Shown here: one piece after another, positions 7,996 to 15,827 of the stretch
Layout: each line of letters starts with the position of its first letter
Numbering within the stretch: position 1 is the first letter of the stretch
Assembly (NCBI GenBank): GCA_031411235.1
Contig: JANOAR010000027.1
Coordinates: forward strand, 1 to 17,619
Source of the DNA: JANOAR01 sp031411235
Lineage (GTDB): Bacteria > Verrucomicrobiota > Verrucomicrobiia > Verrucomicrobiales > Verrucomicrobiaceae
Length of the DNA stretch: 17,619 nt
Direction of reading: 5' to 3'
The notes under the pieces: model-generated
Seen by the model: the letters and a program-made list of their open reading frames with translations, nothing else
What the model was told of the DNA's origin: nothing
The model's database searches: none
Program-made: the position numbers and the translations under genes

Positions 7996-8232
7996 ATGAG
8001 TAATTCAGAAGAGTCCAAGGACACTCGCGTCCGCCAAGCCGAAAAAATCGTGCATCACCCCGACCAGTATAAAGTCTGCGAAGGGTGTGGCTCCATTGTA
8101 GTGGCTAGAGCGGCGACCTGCCCGAGTTGCCACGGTTATCGTTTTGATGTCACTGCCGCCCGCATCGTTTCCCAGGCGCAGGCACTAGCCATGAGGAATC
8201 CCAGCTCTGTGCTGGCCTCAGATCTCTCCTAG
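7996..8232 (+). CDS. small zinc-ribbon protein of unknown function
   Basis: This 78-residue protein has two Cys pairs, CEGC and CPSCH, 14 residues apart in a segment like HHPDQYKVCEGCGS ... CPSCHGYRFD, which should bind one zinc ion. The N-terminus is charged and the C-terminal 25 residues are helical. No signal peptide is present, so the CPSCH is unlikely to be a heme site. It begins 31 bases after the SEL1 gene and probably shares its transcript. The start is the ATG giving MSNSEESKD; an in-frame TTG at 7957 overlaps the previous gene and is less likely. I recall similar short proteins in other Verrucomicrobia but cannot name a function. Confidence 0.82.
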   Translation: MSNSEESKDTRVRQAEKIVHHPDQYKVCEGCGSIVVARAATCPSCHGYRFDVTAARIVSQAQALAMRNPSSVLASDLS

Positions 8233-8258
8233 AATTAAGCAGCACCGCGCTCAATTCT
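8231..8258 (+). terminator. weak hairpin at the end of the zinc-ribbon gene
   Basis: AGAATTAAGC (8231-8240) pairs with GCTCAATTCT (8249-8258) with a single mismatch and an 8-base loop; it overlaps the TAG stop. It is followed by GATTT instead of a clean T tract, so it may be a weak terminator or an RNA-stability hairpin. Confidence 0.4.
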
Positions 8259-8495
8259 GATTTGAAAGCAAGCGAGACCGCTACTGAAATGGCACGCCCT
8301 CGTTACAAAAAAACTACCTTCACACGCATTTTGTGGCAAAAAGGTCTTTTCTAAAGGATCATCAACTGCTACAACTATGAAGATTAGGTCTTTATGGACT
8401 CTCAATATTCACGCGCAGGCTTCTCCGCTCGCACGCATTTGAGAGCCCACTGGGGCCTACCTCAACAACCAAAGCTAATACAACCCAACCATATC
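8259..8495 (+). other. leader region upstream of the outer-membrane protein gene
   Basis: No gene is supported in these 237 bases. AT-rich tracts at 8306-8313 and 8338-8355 and the sequence TTGTGG (8331-8336) suggest that the promoter of the next gene is here, but no convincing -10 box is found at the right distance. An ATG at 8394 in frame with the next gene would add 34 residues before its signal peptide and is rejected as a start. Confidence 0.4.
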
Positions 8496-9311
8496 ATGAC
8501 ATTGAACAAGCTCGCATTCTCCCTCCTGGGCGCGCTCGCGCTCGCAGCTCCAGCCTTCGCTGGCACCGCTCCTTCGGCCAAGTGCTCGAAGTGCGTTGCT
8601 CCAGTCGTTGCTCCCGAAGAACTCCTCGGCTTCACCCTCGCGGTGGGCTATGACTCCAAGTACGTCTTCCGTGGCGTTGACTTCGGTGACAACTGGCTCT
8701 CCACCTCCCTCGACTATACCACCGGCATTGCTGATGGCATCCGTCTGGATCTCGGTGTTGATTACGGCCACGTCTCCGACGCTGGTTTCCTCGGCACAGG
8801 TGACGTCTCCTTTGATCGCCTTCAGGCAAGCGCAGAAGTCGTTGCTGACCTCGGCGGTGCTGAACTCGGCCTCGGTTATCGTTATTACAGCAATCTCGGT
8901 GAAGCTGGTTCTTTCCTTGATGACACCAACGAAATCTCGCTCAGCCTTGCTTCCAAGGTCAGCATCTTCAACGTGGGCGTCGCAGCTAACTACGACGTGG
9001 ACGGCGAAGGCTGGTACTTCGAAGCTGCTGTGAACACCGAGATCGCTCTCACCGAGAGCATCTCCCTCGTTCCTGGCGCTAGCATCGGTTATGGCGTTGA
9101 CTACACCTACCAGCTCAACGGCGCTAACGCCGCTGGCTTTGGTGTCGATGGCTTCACCGCCGTCGGCCTGAACCTCGCTCTGCCTATCAAGCTCAGCAAG
9201 ACGGCTACCCTCGCCCCTTACATCGCTTACAACCTCCCTATCGATGCTCTCGATGACCTCGGCGAAGACGACAATCTCTTCGGCGGCGTGAGCCTCTCCG
9301 TGAAGTTCTAA
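8496..9311 (+). CDS. outer-membrane beta-barrel protein (Gcw_chp/porin-like)
   Basis: The 271-residue protein has a clear signal peptide (MTLNKLAFSLLGALALAAPAFA, cleavage after residue 22). The mature part is made of alternating amphipathic strands ending in ...GVSLSVKF, with the terminal Phe used by the outer-membrane assembly machinery. FTLAVGYDSKYVFRGVDFG (about 46-64) resembles the first strand of the Gcw_chp (PF09694) family, whose members typically read SDYxFRG. A CSKC motif (30-33) lies just after the cleavage site. Codon use is strongly biased to CTC, ATC, GGC and GCT, consistent with high expression. It is likely a channel or structural outer-membrane protein; the substrate is unknown. 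No Shine-Dalgarno is visible. It ends at a strong terminator and is probably monocistronic. Confidence 0.88.
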   Translation: MTLNKLAFSLLGALALAAPAFAGTAPSAKCSKCVAPVVAPEELLGFTLAVGYDSKYVFRGVDFGDNWLSTSLDYTTGIADGIRLDLGVDYGHVSDAGFLGTGDVSFDRLQASAEVVADLGGAELGLGYRYYSNLGEAGSFLDDTNEISLSLASKVSIFNVGVAANYDVDGEGWYFEAAVNTEIALTESISLVPGASIGYGVDYTYQLNGANAAGFGVDGFTAVGLNLALPIKLSKTATLAPYIAYNLPIDALDDLGEDDNLFGGVSLSVKF

Positions 9312-9345
9312 TCGACTTCATTTCAAGACTTCGGTTTTGTTTTGG

Positions 9346-9375
9346 GCCTCCCAGCGAAAGCTGGGAGGCTTTTTT
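9346..9375 (+). terminator. intrinsic terminator after the outer-membrane protein gene
   Basis: GCCTCCCAGC (9346-9355) pairs perfectly with GCTGGGAGGC (9360-9369) over a GAAA tetraloop, followed by six T (9370-9375). It lies 34 bases after the stop codon. Confidence 0.96.
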
Positions 9376-9408
9376 ATTGCAACGACGCCCCTCACATAAG
9401 CTCTCATC

Positions 9409-10251
9409 ATGCGCTGCCTTGCTCTCTGCCTCTTTCTTTTTGCCCCCTCTCAAACCAACGCCCAAGAGCAGTGGGTCTTCCTCGACAATGGCCACGTCCG
9501 ACTCGGTGTGAATCTGAGTGCTGGGGCTTGCATCGGCTGGTTTTCCCATTCCCACAGCAGCGAAAACGTGCTGAACGCCTACGACGAGGGGCGCTACTTG
9601 CAGCAGTCCTACTATGGCGATGCGGATGGCTCGAAGTGGGCCGAGAAAACCTGGCGTTACAACCCCGTGCAAGGCGGCAGTTGGCAGGGCAAGCCCTCGG
9701 TAGTGGTCGAGCATAAGGCCGACAAAACCTCATTCTATGCCCGCATCACACCTCGCCACTGGGCCACAGGAGCCCTGCTAGACGAGGTGCGCCTGGAGCA
9801 AACCCTGCGCCTGGAAGGTGGCCTCGCGCGGCTGCATTTCAAAATGACCTATAATGGCAAGACCGAGCACAAGCCCACGCACCAGGAATTGCCAGCGTTG
9901 TTTGTGCAGCCCGTGTATGCCACCCTTGTCTATGGTGATTCTGAAAATGCGCCGAGCACTATCGCCACTCTGCGCCGCCGCCAGCCCAGCTTCCCCAACG
10001 AGAGTGCCAAATTCAGCGAGTCCTGGGTCGCCTGGGAGCGCAGCAATGGCCAAGCGGTGGGGCTCCTTTGCCCTCACACCACAGAGGCGACCTGCTACCG
10101 GGTCACAGGCACCGGCGTGGGCGACTGCTCCTACATCGCGCCATTGCAGACCTTTGCGCTAAAGCCTGGGCTGGTATTTGAATACGATGTGGTGCTCGCC
10201 CTGGGCACCGTGGAACAGATCCGCGCTGTCTTCGCGAAGGTGAAGCCGTAG
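9409..10251 (+). CDS. secreted protein of unknown function (PVC-type, mutarotase-like beta fold suspected)
   Basis: The 280-residue protein begins with a signal peptide (MRCLALCLFLFAPSQTNA, cleavage near 18). The mature protein is strand-rich, with GHVRLGVNLSAGACIGWFS, YDEGRYLQQSYYGD, WRYNPVQGGSWQG and RHWATGALLDEVRLEQ as likely conserved blocks. The pattern resembles secreted proteins of Verrucomicrobiota and Planctomycetes with a galactose-mutarotase-like fold, which often work on carbohydrates; this is an impression from motifs, not a proven homology. It starts 33 bases after the preceding terminator's T tract and has no visible Shine-Dalgarno. It converges with the ABC-F gene, with 50 bases between the stops. 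Confidence 0.8.
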   Translation: MRCLALCLFLFAPSQTNAQEQWVFLDNGHVRLGVNLSAGACIGWFSHSHSSENVLNAYDEGRYLQQSYYGDADGSKWAEKTWRYNPVQGGSWQGKPSVVVEHKADKTSFYARITPRHWATGALLDEVRLEQTLRLEGGLARLHFKMTYNGKTEHKPTHQELPALFVQPVYATLVYGDSENAPSTIATLRRRQPSFPNESAKFSESWVAWERSNGQAVGLLCPHTTEATCYRVTGTGVGDCSYIAPLQTFALKPGLVFEYDVVLALGTVEQIRAVFAKVKP

Positions 10252-10301
10252 AGAAAAACCACCCGCCCCGTCCTCACGGAGAAGGCCAGATCCTGCTCCG
10301 C

Positions 10302-11912
10302 TCACACAGCGGCCACGAGTGCGGCGCGTTCGTTTTCGATGCCACTCTTCTCCAAGTAGTAGTCGTAGCCGCCGTGGTAGGGGGTCACTTTGCCGTTGTT
10401 GATGTGCAGCACCTTGGTCGCCAGCGTGCGGATGAAATGCACGTCATGGCTAATGAAGATGAGTGTGCCCTCGTAGCGCATCAGCGCCTGGGTGAGGCCC
10501 TCGATGCTGTGAATATCCAAGTGGGTGCTGGGCTCATCCATGAGCAGAACGTTGGGCGGATCGACGAGAAATTTCACCAAATTGAGCCGACTCTTCTCGC
10601 CACCACTGAGCACTTCGCACTTTTTATACACCTCTTCTTTGCGGAAGAGGAAGCTGCCGAGAATCGCGCGCGCTTCGTCCTCGCGCAGCGACGGGCAGGT
10701 GCGCATGACTTCATCCAGCACCGTATTCGTGGGCTCGATCTGGGCGCTGCGATGCTGCGAGTAGTAGCCGAGCTTGAGGTTCGAGCCCAACTTGCGCTCG
10801 CCTTTTTGAAACGGCAGATCACCCGCCAATATCTTGATGAGGGTGGACTTGCCCGCGCCGTTCGGCCCGACCAAGACGGTGCGCTCGCCACGCTCGAATT
10901 CCAGATCGAGCCCCTCATAAATCTTCCGCTCGCCATAGGCTTGGTGAATGTCGCTCAAAGTAATGACCCGCTGCCCACTGCGCGGCGGCTGCGGGAAGTT
11001 GAAGCGGAAGTACTTCCTGGGTGGCGTGGGCTTCTTCATCCGGTCGATCTTGTCGAGCTGCTTCTGCCGACTCTGCGCCTGCGCCGCCTTGCTCGCGACG
11101 TTGCGGAAGCGGTCGATGAACTCCTCCATCGCCTCGATCTCGCGTTGCTGGTTTTTAAAGGCCGCCAGCGCACGCTCGTAGCCTTCGTCCTTCTGCCGCA
11201 GGTAGTCGGTGTAGTTGCCCTGGTAGCAGTTCAGCTTCATCTCGTCGATCTCGTACACGGTCTCGATGAGCACGTCCATGAAGTCGCGGTCATGGGAGAT
11301 CATGAGGATCGCGCCAGGGTAGTTTTTCAGGTACTGGCGAAACCACAGCAGCGAGAGTAAATCGAGATGGTTGGTAGGTTCATCGAGCAAAAGTAAATCG
11401 GGCTCCAGCACCAGCAGATGCGCCAAGTGGGCACGCATCATCCAGCCGCCGCTCAACTCACGCGCGGGGCGATTCCAGTCTTCTTCTTTGAAGCCTAGGC
11501 CACGCAGCATTTTCTTCGCTTTGGCCTCCACGCCTGGATCGTGCAGCGCATCAAATTTCGACTGCGCCTCGAAGTAGGCCGGATCATCCGTGGTGCCGCC
11601 TTGCTCATGCACGCGCAGTGCCGCTTCCAGTTTATCCAAGTCTCCCGCCTTGCCCGTGGCGACCTCTAGCGCGGTGGCATTGCCGATGACTTCGCTCTCC
11701 TGCGGCAGGTAGCCGAGGGTCGTGTATTCATCGCGTTGCAAGGTGCCTGTGTCGGGCTGATCCTCGCCAAGAATCAAGGAGAAGAGCGTGGTCTTGCCTG
11801 CTCCGTTCGGGCCGACGAGAGCGACGCGCTCGGCGTAGTTGACGGTCATATCGGCGTCTTGAAACAAGACGCGCGTGTTGAAGGACTTGGAGAGCTTACG
11901 CAGGACGAGCAT
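10302..11912 (-). CDS. ABC-F family ATPase (YbiT/Uup-like)
   Basis: The 536-residue cytosolic protein has two ATP-binding domains and no membrane segment, the hallmark of ABC-F proteins, which bind the ribosome and act on stalled or initiating complexes. Domain 1: Walker A GPNGAGKT (34-41), signature LSGGW (153-157), Walker B LLLLDEPTNHLD (173-184). A charged helical linker (about 218-310) is the P-site tRNA-interaction region. Domain 2: Walker A GPNGAGKS (349-356), signature LSGGEKSR (435-442), Walker B VLLMDEPSTHLD (455-466), where ST replaces the usual TN. Length fits YbiT (about 530). The start is the ATG of MLVLRKLSKSF; the frame stays open 88 codons further, but that part overlaps the divergent nuclease gene. 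No Shine-Dalgarno is seen. Confidence 0.95.
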   Translation of the reverse strand: MLVLRKLSKSFNTRVLFQDADMTVNYAERVALVGPNGAGKTTLFSLILGEDQPDTGTLQRDEYTTLGYLPQESEVIGNATALEVATGKAGDLDKLEAALRVHEQGGTTDDPAYFEAQSKFDALHDPGVEAKAKKMLRGLGFKEEDWNRPARELSGGWMMRAHLAHLLVLEPDLLLLDEPTNHLDLLSLLWFRQYLKNYPGAILMISHDRDFMDVLIETVYEIDEMKLNCYQGNYTDYLRQKDEGYERALAAFKNQQREIEAMEEFIDRFRNVASKAAQAQSRQKQLDKIDRMKKPTPPRKYFRFNFPQPPRSGQRVITLSDIHQAYGERKIYEGLDLEFERGERTVLVGPNGAGKSTLIKILAGDLPFQKGERKLGSNLKLGYYSQHRSAQIEPTNTVLDEVMRTCPSLREDEARAILGSFLFRKEEVYKKCEVLSGGEKSRLNLVKFLVDPPNVLLMDEPSTHLDIHSIEGLTQALMRYEGTLIFISHDVHFIRTLATKVLHINNGKVTPYHGGYDYYLEKSGIENERAALVAAV

Positions 11913-11999
11913 GGGGCGCGTGTCATAGCGGGCGTGGGGGCGTTGTGCAAGGGCAGCTAAGGCTTTGCAGCGATGAGGCATCGTGCTAGCATCCGCTCC

Positions 12000-12659
12000 A
12001 TGAACTCCGCGACAGCCCAACTCGAACTGCCAGCCCTGCGCGAACGTATTTCCGGGGCGATGCGCGAGATCCGTGTTTTCAGTGACAAGGAAGCCGAGGA
12101 ACTTGGCGAAGATCGGCTGATGTTCTCCGGCTTCACATGGGAGGGCTATCAAGCCCTCGATGATGCGCTCGGCCATGATCGGTCGAGCCCTCGATTGTAC
12201 TTTTTTGAAGGCGAGGTCGAAATCATGAGCACATCAGCAAAACACGAAGAACTCAAGAAATGGCTGGCCGACTTGATCGCCCAGTTCTTCCTCGCCAAAG
12301 GCATCCGCGCCTATCCTCGTGGGCAGGCAACGATCAAGCACTTCAAAGACGCGGGAGCCGAGCCTGATGAATCTTGGACTTTGGGTCAGCGCAAGGACAC
12401 GCCCGATCTTGTGCTAGAGATCGCGCTTACCAGCGGCGGCTTACCCAAGCTGGAAATATACCAGCGCTTCGGTGTGCCCGAGGTGTGGTTTTGGCGCAAA
12501 GGCAAATTAGAAGTTTGGACACTAACGGCCACAGGCTATACCGGGCCGCATGAAGCCAGCACGCTGCTGCCAGCCATGCCTCTGCGGCAGCTCGAAGCTT
12601 GTGCCGTCATTGAAGACTGGACGGATGCGATTGAGGGCTTCCGCGCAGCGTTGGTTTGA
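12000..12659 (+). CDS. Uma2-type PD-(D/E)XK nuclease-fold protein (DUF820)
   Basis: The 219-residue form starts at MNSATAQLEL. The Uma2 pattern is visible: SAKHEELKKWLADLIAQFF (79-97), then a nuclease core with Asp123 (EPDESW), Glu140 (LVLEIAL) and Lys150 (LPKLEIY), followed by YQRFGVPEVWFW (154-165). These fit a complete PD-(D/E)XK active site, so the fold should be catalytically competent if the family cuts DNA; the cellular role of Uma2 proteins is poorly known. An alternative ATG at 11973 adds nine residues and has TAAGG ten bases upstream, so the start is uncertain. It is divergent from the ABC-F gene and alone. Confidence 0.88.
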   Translation: MNSATAQLELPALRERISGAMREIRVFSDKEAEELGEDRLMFSGFTWEGYQALDDALGHDRSSPRLYFFEGEVEIMSTSAKHEELKKWLADLIAQFFLAKGIRAYPRGQATIKHFKDAGAEPDESWTLGQRKDTPDLVLEIALTSGGLPKLEIYQRFGVPEVWFWRKGKLEVWTLTATGYTGPHEASTLLPAMPLRQLEACAVIEDWTDAIEGFRAALV

Positions 12660-12688
12660 AGGATAGGCGCATCATTGCGTGTTATCCT
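12660..12688 (+). terminator. hairpin directly after the Uma2 gene
   Basis: AGGATA (12660-12665) pairs with TATCCT (12683-12688), and the inner GCGCA (12667-12671) pairs with TGCGT (12676-12680) with one G-T wobble, around TCAT. There is no T tract. It lies in the 43 bases between the Uma2 stop and the next start, so it could be a weak terminator or a leader hairpin of the next gene. Confidence 0.35.
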
Positions 12689-12702
12689 CATTCCCACCCG
12701 CT

Positions 12703-14004
12703 ATGCGCCCTGTTTTCCTCCTCTTTCTCTTCGCCGCTCTCTTCACAACCCCACTCGCCCAAGCCGAGGATTGGCCCCAATGGCGCGGCCCACAGGGCGA
12801 TGGCACCTCGCGCGACACAGGTTTCCCCACCAGCGTCGAGGCTGCGAATACACTCTGGCGCGTCGAGCTGCGGGGCGAGGGCCATGCCTCGCCCATCGTG
12901 TGGAAAGATCGCGTCTTCACCGTAGCCAGCCTCGCGGAAAGCGAAGAGCGTGTGCTGCTCTGCCTCGACCGCGCCTCTGGCAAAACACTATGGCAGACAG
13001 TCGTGGTGAAGTCGCCACTGGAGTCCATTCACAAGCTCAACAGCCGCGCCTCCAGCACGCCGGCCACTGATGGCGAGCGCATCTATACGGCATTCCTCGA
13101 TATGACCGAAACCGACGCCACGCGGAAAATGAACGCTGAGCATCCGCCTGGAAAAAGCGAAGTGAACAAAGGCACGAGCGTCATCAGCGCCCATGATTTC
13201 AGCGGCAAGCAGGTGTGGCAGGTGCGCGTGGGCCTGTTCTCTAGCAAGCATGGCTTCTGCGCATCACCCATCGTCTTCGAGGATAAAGTCATCGTGAACT
13301 GCGACCACGATGGTGACGGCTACATCGTCGCCCTCGCCCGCAGCGATGGCCACGAGCTGTGGCGCATCGACCGCCCGGGCAAGACCCGCAGCTACTGCGT
13401 GCCGCTCATTCGCAGCCTCGGCGGGCGCACGCAAATGGTGCTCTCGGGCAGCAAATGCGTGACCAGCTACGACCCGCGCACGGGCAAGTTATTGTGGATC
13501 ATCGACGGCCCCACCGAGCAGTATGTGGCCAGCCTCGTCCACAGCGAACGCACCGGCTGGCTCTATATGACGGGCGGCTTCCCCGATCATCACCTGCTCG
13601 CCATCCGGCCCGATGGCACAGGCAATGTCACTGACACCCACATTCAATGGCGCACCAACAAAGGCGTTGCCTACGTCCCCTCGCCCATCATCGAGAGCGA
13701 TCACCTACTCATCGTCAGCGACAGCGGCGTCGCCCATTGTTTCGATGCCAAGACGGGCGACATCCGCTGGGAGGAGCGCTTGCGCGAGCACCACGCCTCT
13801 CTCACCAGCGCCGAAGGACGCGTCTATTTCATCAATGACTTCGGCACCCTGCGCACCGTGAAGCCCGGTGCCGCCTACGAGTGCCTCGCGCAGAGTGAGC
13901 TAGGAGAAAAAGTCTTCGCCTCGCCCGCACTCAGCGACGGCCAACTCTTCATCCGCACTGAAAAGGCAATGCTCTGTGTCGGGAAGCAAGCCGCGAAACC
14001 TTAG
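12703..14004 (+). CDS. secreted PQQ-like beta-propeller protein
   Basis: The 433-residue protein has a signal peptide (MRPVFLLFLFAALFTTPLAQA, cleavage near 21) followed at once by EDWPQWRGPQGDGTS, the usual opening of this family in Verrucomicrobiota and Planctomycetes. Propeller blades with PQQ/BamB-type endings recur: LCLDRASGKTLWQT, VALARSDGHELWRI, TSYDPRTGKLLWII, HCFDAKTGDIRWEE. It should be periplasmic; whether it binds PQQ or is a scaffold cannot be told, and no heme site is present. An in-frame codon at 12679 would add eight residues before the signal peptide and is rejected. It converges with the permease, with eight bases between the stops and no terminator in the gap. Confidence 0.92.
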   Translation: MRPVFLLFLFAALFTTPLAQAEDWPQWRGPQGDGTSRDTGFPTSVEAANTLWRVELRGEGHASPIVWKDRVFTVASLAESEERVLLCLDRASGKTLWQTVVVKSPLESIHKLNSRASSTPATDGERIYTAFLDMTETDATRKMNAEHPPGKSEVNKGTSVISAHDFSGKQVWQVRVGLFSSKHGFCASPIVFEDKVIVNCDHDGDGYIVALARSDGHELWRIDRPGKTRSYCVPLIRSLGGRTQMVLSGSKCVTSYDPRTGKLLWIIDGPTEQYVASLVHSERTGWLYMTGGFPDHHLLAIRPDGTGNVTDTHIQWRTNKGVAYVPSPIIESDHLLIVSDSGVAHCFDAKTGDIRWEERLREHHASLTSAEGRVYFINDFGTLRTVKPGAAYECLAQSELGEKVFASPALSDGQLFIRTEKAMLCVGKQAAKP

Positions 14005-14012
14005 CTCTCCGC

Positions 14013-15707
14013 TCACGCGCGGAACAGAGCACCCAACTTTTTCCCCAAGATCAGCGAGGCACCCGCGATGGTGATGCCGAGGAAACACATCGCCCACACG
14101 CCCAACGCAGCGGCGAGATTGGGGCCATTGCCGAGGGCGCTGATGATCGAGTAAATGGCCTTCGTGATCGGGTAATACACAGCCTGCTGCGCGAGGATCA
14201 TGGAGTCGCTGACCTCCAGCATGGCAAAGGAAAACGCCAGCAGCGACCCCGCGATGAGGTTCGGCGCGACCAGTGGCAGCGTGATCCGCCACAGTGCTCG
14301 TGCAGGCGTCGCGCCCAAGTTTTGCGCCGCCTCCTCCAGCGCCGGGCTCACCTGTTCGAAGCCCGCTGCCGCCGACCTCACCACATAGGGCAGCCGCCGC
14401 ACCGAGTAGGCAATGATGAGCAGCAGTGCAGGATTTTCGCCCAGCATCAGACCATGAAACATCTGCCCCTCGCGTGACAGCGCCAGGTAGCCAAAGGCCA
14501 GCACCAAGCCCGGCACCGCCAGCGGCAGCATCGCCAGCGCATCGAGGATCTGCCGCCCAGCGAGGCGCGTGCGCACCACCACATAGGCCACAGCAACACC
14601 GAGCACCACATCCAGCAGCGTGGCGATGCTGGCATATTTTAGGCTGTTGGAGATGGAGCCCAGCACCAGCTCATGGCCCAGCACACTGTGGTAGTGCTCC
14701 AGTGTGAGGCCCGTGGGAAAGACGGTGCGATACCAGTCACCCGCGACCGAGAGAAGGACGACTCCGAGGTGAGGCAGCACCGCGAGCAAGGTGACAATGA
14801 CGAAGGCCGCTGTGATCCCCCAGCCTAGGCCGTGCGGCAGCGCCACGACCGTGCGAGCCGTCGTCGCCTTGCCCGCGCCACTGGCCTGGGCACTGCCAAA
14901 GAGCCACTTACTCAGCGCATAAATAGAGGAGGTGATGACCAGCAGCACAGCCACCATCGCGTAGGGGAAAGGGTTGCCACTGAGGTCTTTGAGCGCATTG
15001 AAAATCTGCACCGATGTCACCCGGTCAAAGTCGAATACCAGCGGCACCCCCAGCTCGGTGAAGGCCCAAATAAACGTGATCGTACCACCCGCGAAGACGC
15101 CCGGCATGATCAATGGCAGCGTGATGCGCCAGAAGCGATTCCACGGCGGGCAGCCCAGGTTTGCAGCGGCTTCCTCCATCGCAGGATCTAGGTTCGCCAT
15201 CGCCGCCGAGACGTTCAGGTAAAGAATGGGAAAAAGGTGCAGCACATTCATGATGACGATGCCAAACATTCGCCCCTCGCCCAGCCAATCGACCGGATGC
15301 TGCGCCTCCATCAAGCCCAGCGAAATCAGCAGCGCATTCACTGCGCCCGCCTGCCCTAGCATCGCCCGCACGCCAATGGCCCCAACGAAGGGCGGCAGAA
15401 TCATCGGCAGCAGCACGAGAGAGTTTAGCAATGCCTTGCCAGGGAACTCAAATTTCACCTGCAACACCGCTAGCGGCACCGACACGAGCAGGCAACCCAG
15501 CGTCGTCCAGAACGCCATGACAAAGGAGTTGTAGAGGCCTTCGCGATACAGGGCATTGGCAAATACTTCGAAGACATAGTCGAGCGTGAAGCGGTGATCC
15601 GCCGTCATGAATGCCGCTTGCACCGTCTGCCAAATCGGCAACAGAAAGAAGCCCACAAAGAAGGTGAGCATGACAAAAAAAATGAGGCGAGCAACAGCAG
15701 TGGTCAT
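14013..15707 (-). CDS. ABC transporter permease with two fused BPD domains (iron(III)/phosphonate type)
   Basis: The 564-residue inner-membrane protein carries two binding-protein-dependent permease domains in one chain. Each has an EAA loop that contacts the ATPase: EEAAANLGCPPWNRFWRITL (178-197) and EEAAQNLGATPARALWRITL (458-477). About a dozen hydrophobic segments are visible, the first near 5-27 and a last one near 535-555. This architecture is found in FbpB/AfuB-type iron(III) permeases and some phosphonate or thiamine permeases; the substrate cannot be fixed here. The start is MTTAVARLIFF; an upstream ATG at 15746 would add 13 residues. No ATPase or solute-binding gene lies next to it. 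The epimerase gene upstream ends 116 bases before it, with a terminator-like hairpin between. Confidence 0.93.
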   Translation of the reverse strand: MTTAVARLIFFVMLTFFVGFFLLPIWQTVQAAFMTADHRFTLDYVFEVFANALYREGLYNSFVMAFWTTLGCLLVSVPLAVLQVKFEFPGKALLNSLVLLPMILPPFVGAIGVRAMLGQAGAVNALLISLGLMEAQHPVDWLGEGRMFGIVIMNVLHLFPILYLNVSAAMANLDPAMEEAAANLGCPPWNRFWRITLPLIMPGVFAGGTITFIWAFTELGVPLVFDFDRVTSVQIFNALKDLSGNPFPYAMVAVLLVITSSIYALSKWLFGSAQASGAGKATTARTVVALPHGLGWGITAAFVIVTLLAVLPHLGVVLLSVAGDWYRTVFPTGLTLEHYHSVLGHELVLGSISNSLKYASIATLLDVVLGVAVAYVVVRTRLAGRQILDALAMLPLAVPGLVLAFGYLALSREGQMFHGLMLGENPALLLIIAYSVRRLPYVVRSAAAGFEQVSPALEEAAQNLGATPARALWRITLPLVAPNLIAGSLLAFSFAMLEVSDSMILAQQAVYYPITKAIYSIISALGNGPNLAAALGVWAMCFLGITIAGASLILGKKLGALFRA

Positions 15708-15780
15708 GGGCAACAGACGGGCAATAAGTGGCACCCAGCATAGCATAAATCCAACGTGCTCGTCCTCATTCTCGTGAGGG

Positions 15781-15827
15781 AAAAGTGAGGTCGCTAACCG
15801 CGCGTGAAGCGCGGTAGCGCAACTCAC
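15781..15827 (-). terminator. extended hairpin with T tract after the epimerase gene
   Basis: Read on the minus strand, CCGCGC pairs with GCGCGG around a 5-base loop, continues through CGCTA/TAGCG with one bulged base, and closes with GTGAG (15827-15823) against CTCAC (15789-15785), followed by TTTT (15784-15781). The outer arm includes the epimerase stop codon. It should end or reduce transcription into the permease gene. Confidence 0.6.

Noticed and set aside
8124..8138. CPSCH in the small protein as a cytochrome c heme site
   Set aside because: The protein has no signal peptide and has a matching CEGC pair, which fits a zinc ribbon better.
8331..8359. TTGTGG...AAGGAT as a sigma-70 promoter, or TGGCA as a sigma-54 site, before the outer-membrane gene
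   Set aside because: The -10 match is only partial, and the second half of a sigma-54 site is missing.
11913..12176. 88-codon N-terminal extension of the ABC-F gene
   Set aside because: It precedes the conserved MLVLRKLSKSF start and lies antisense to the Uma2 gene, whose protein is recognisable.
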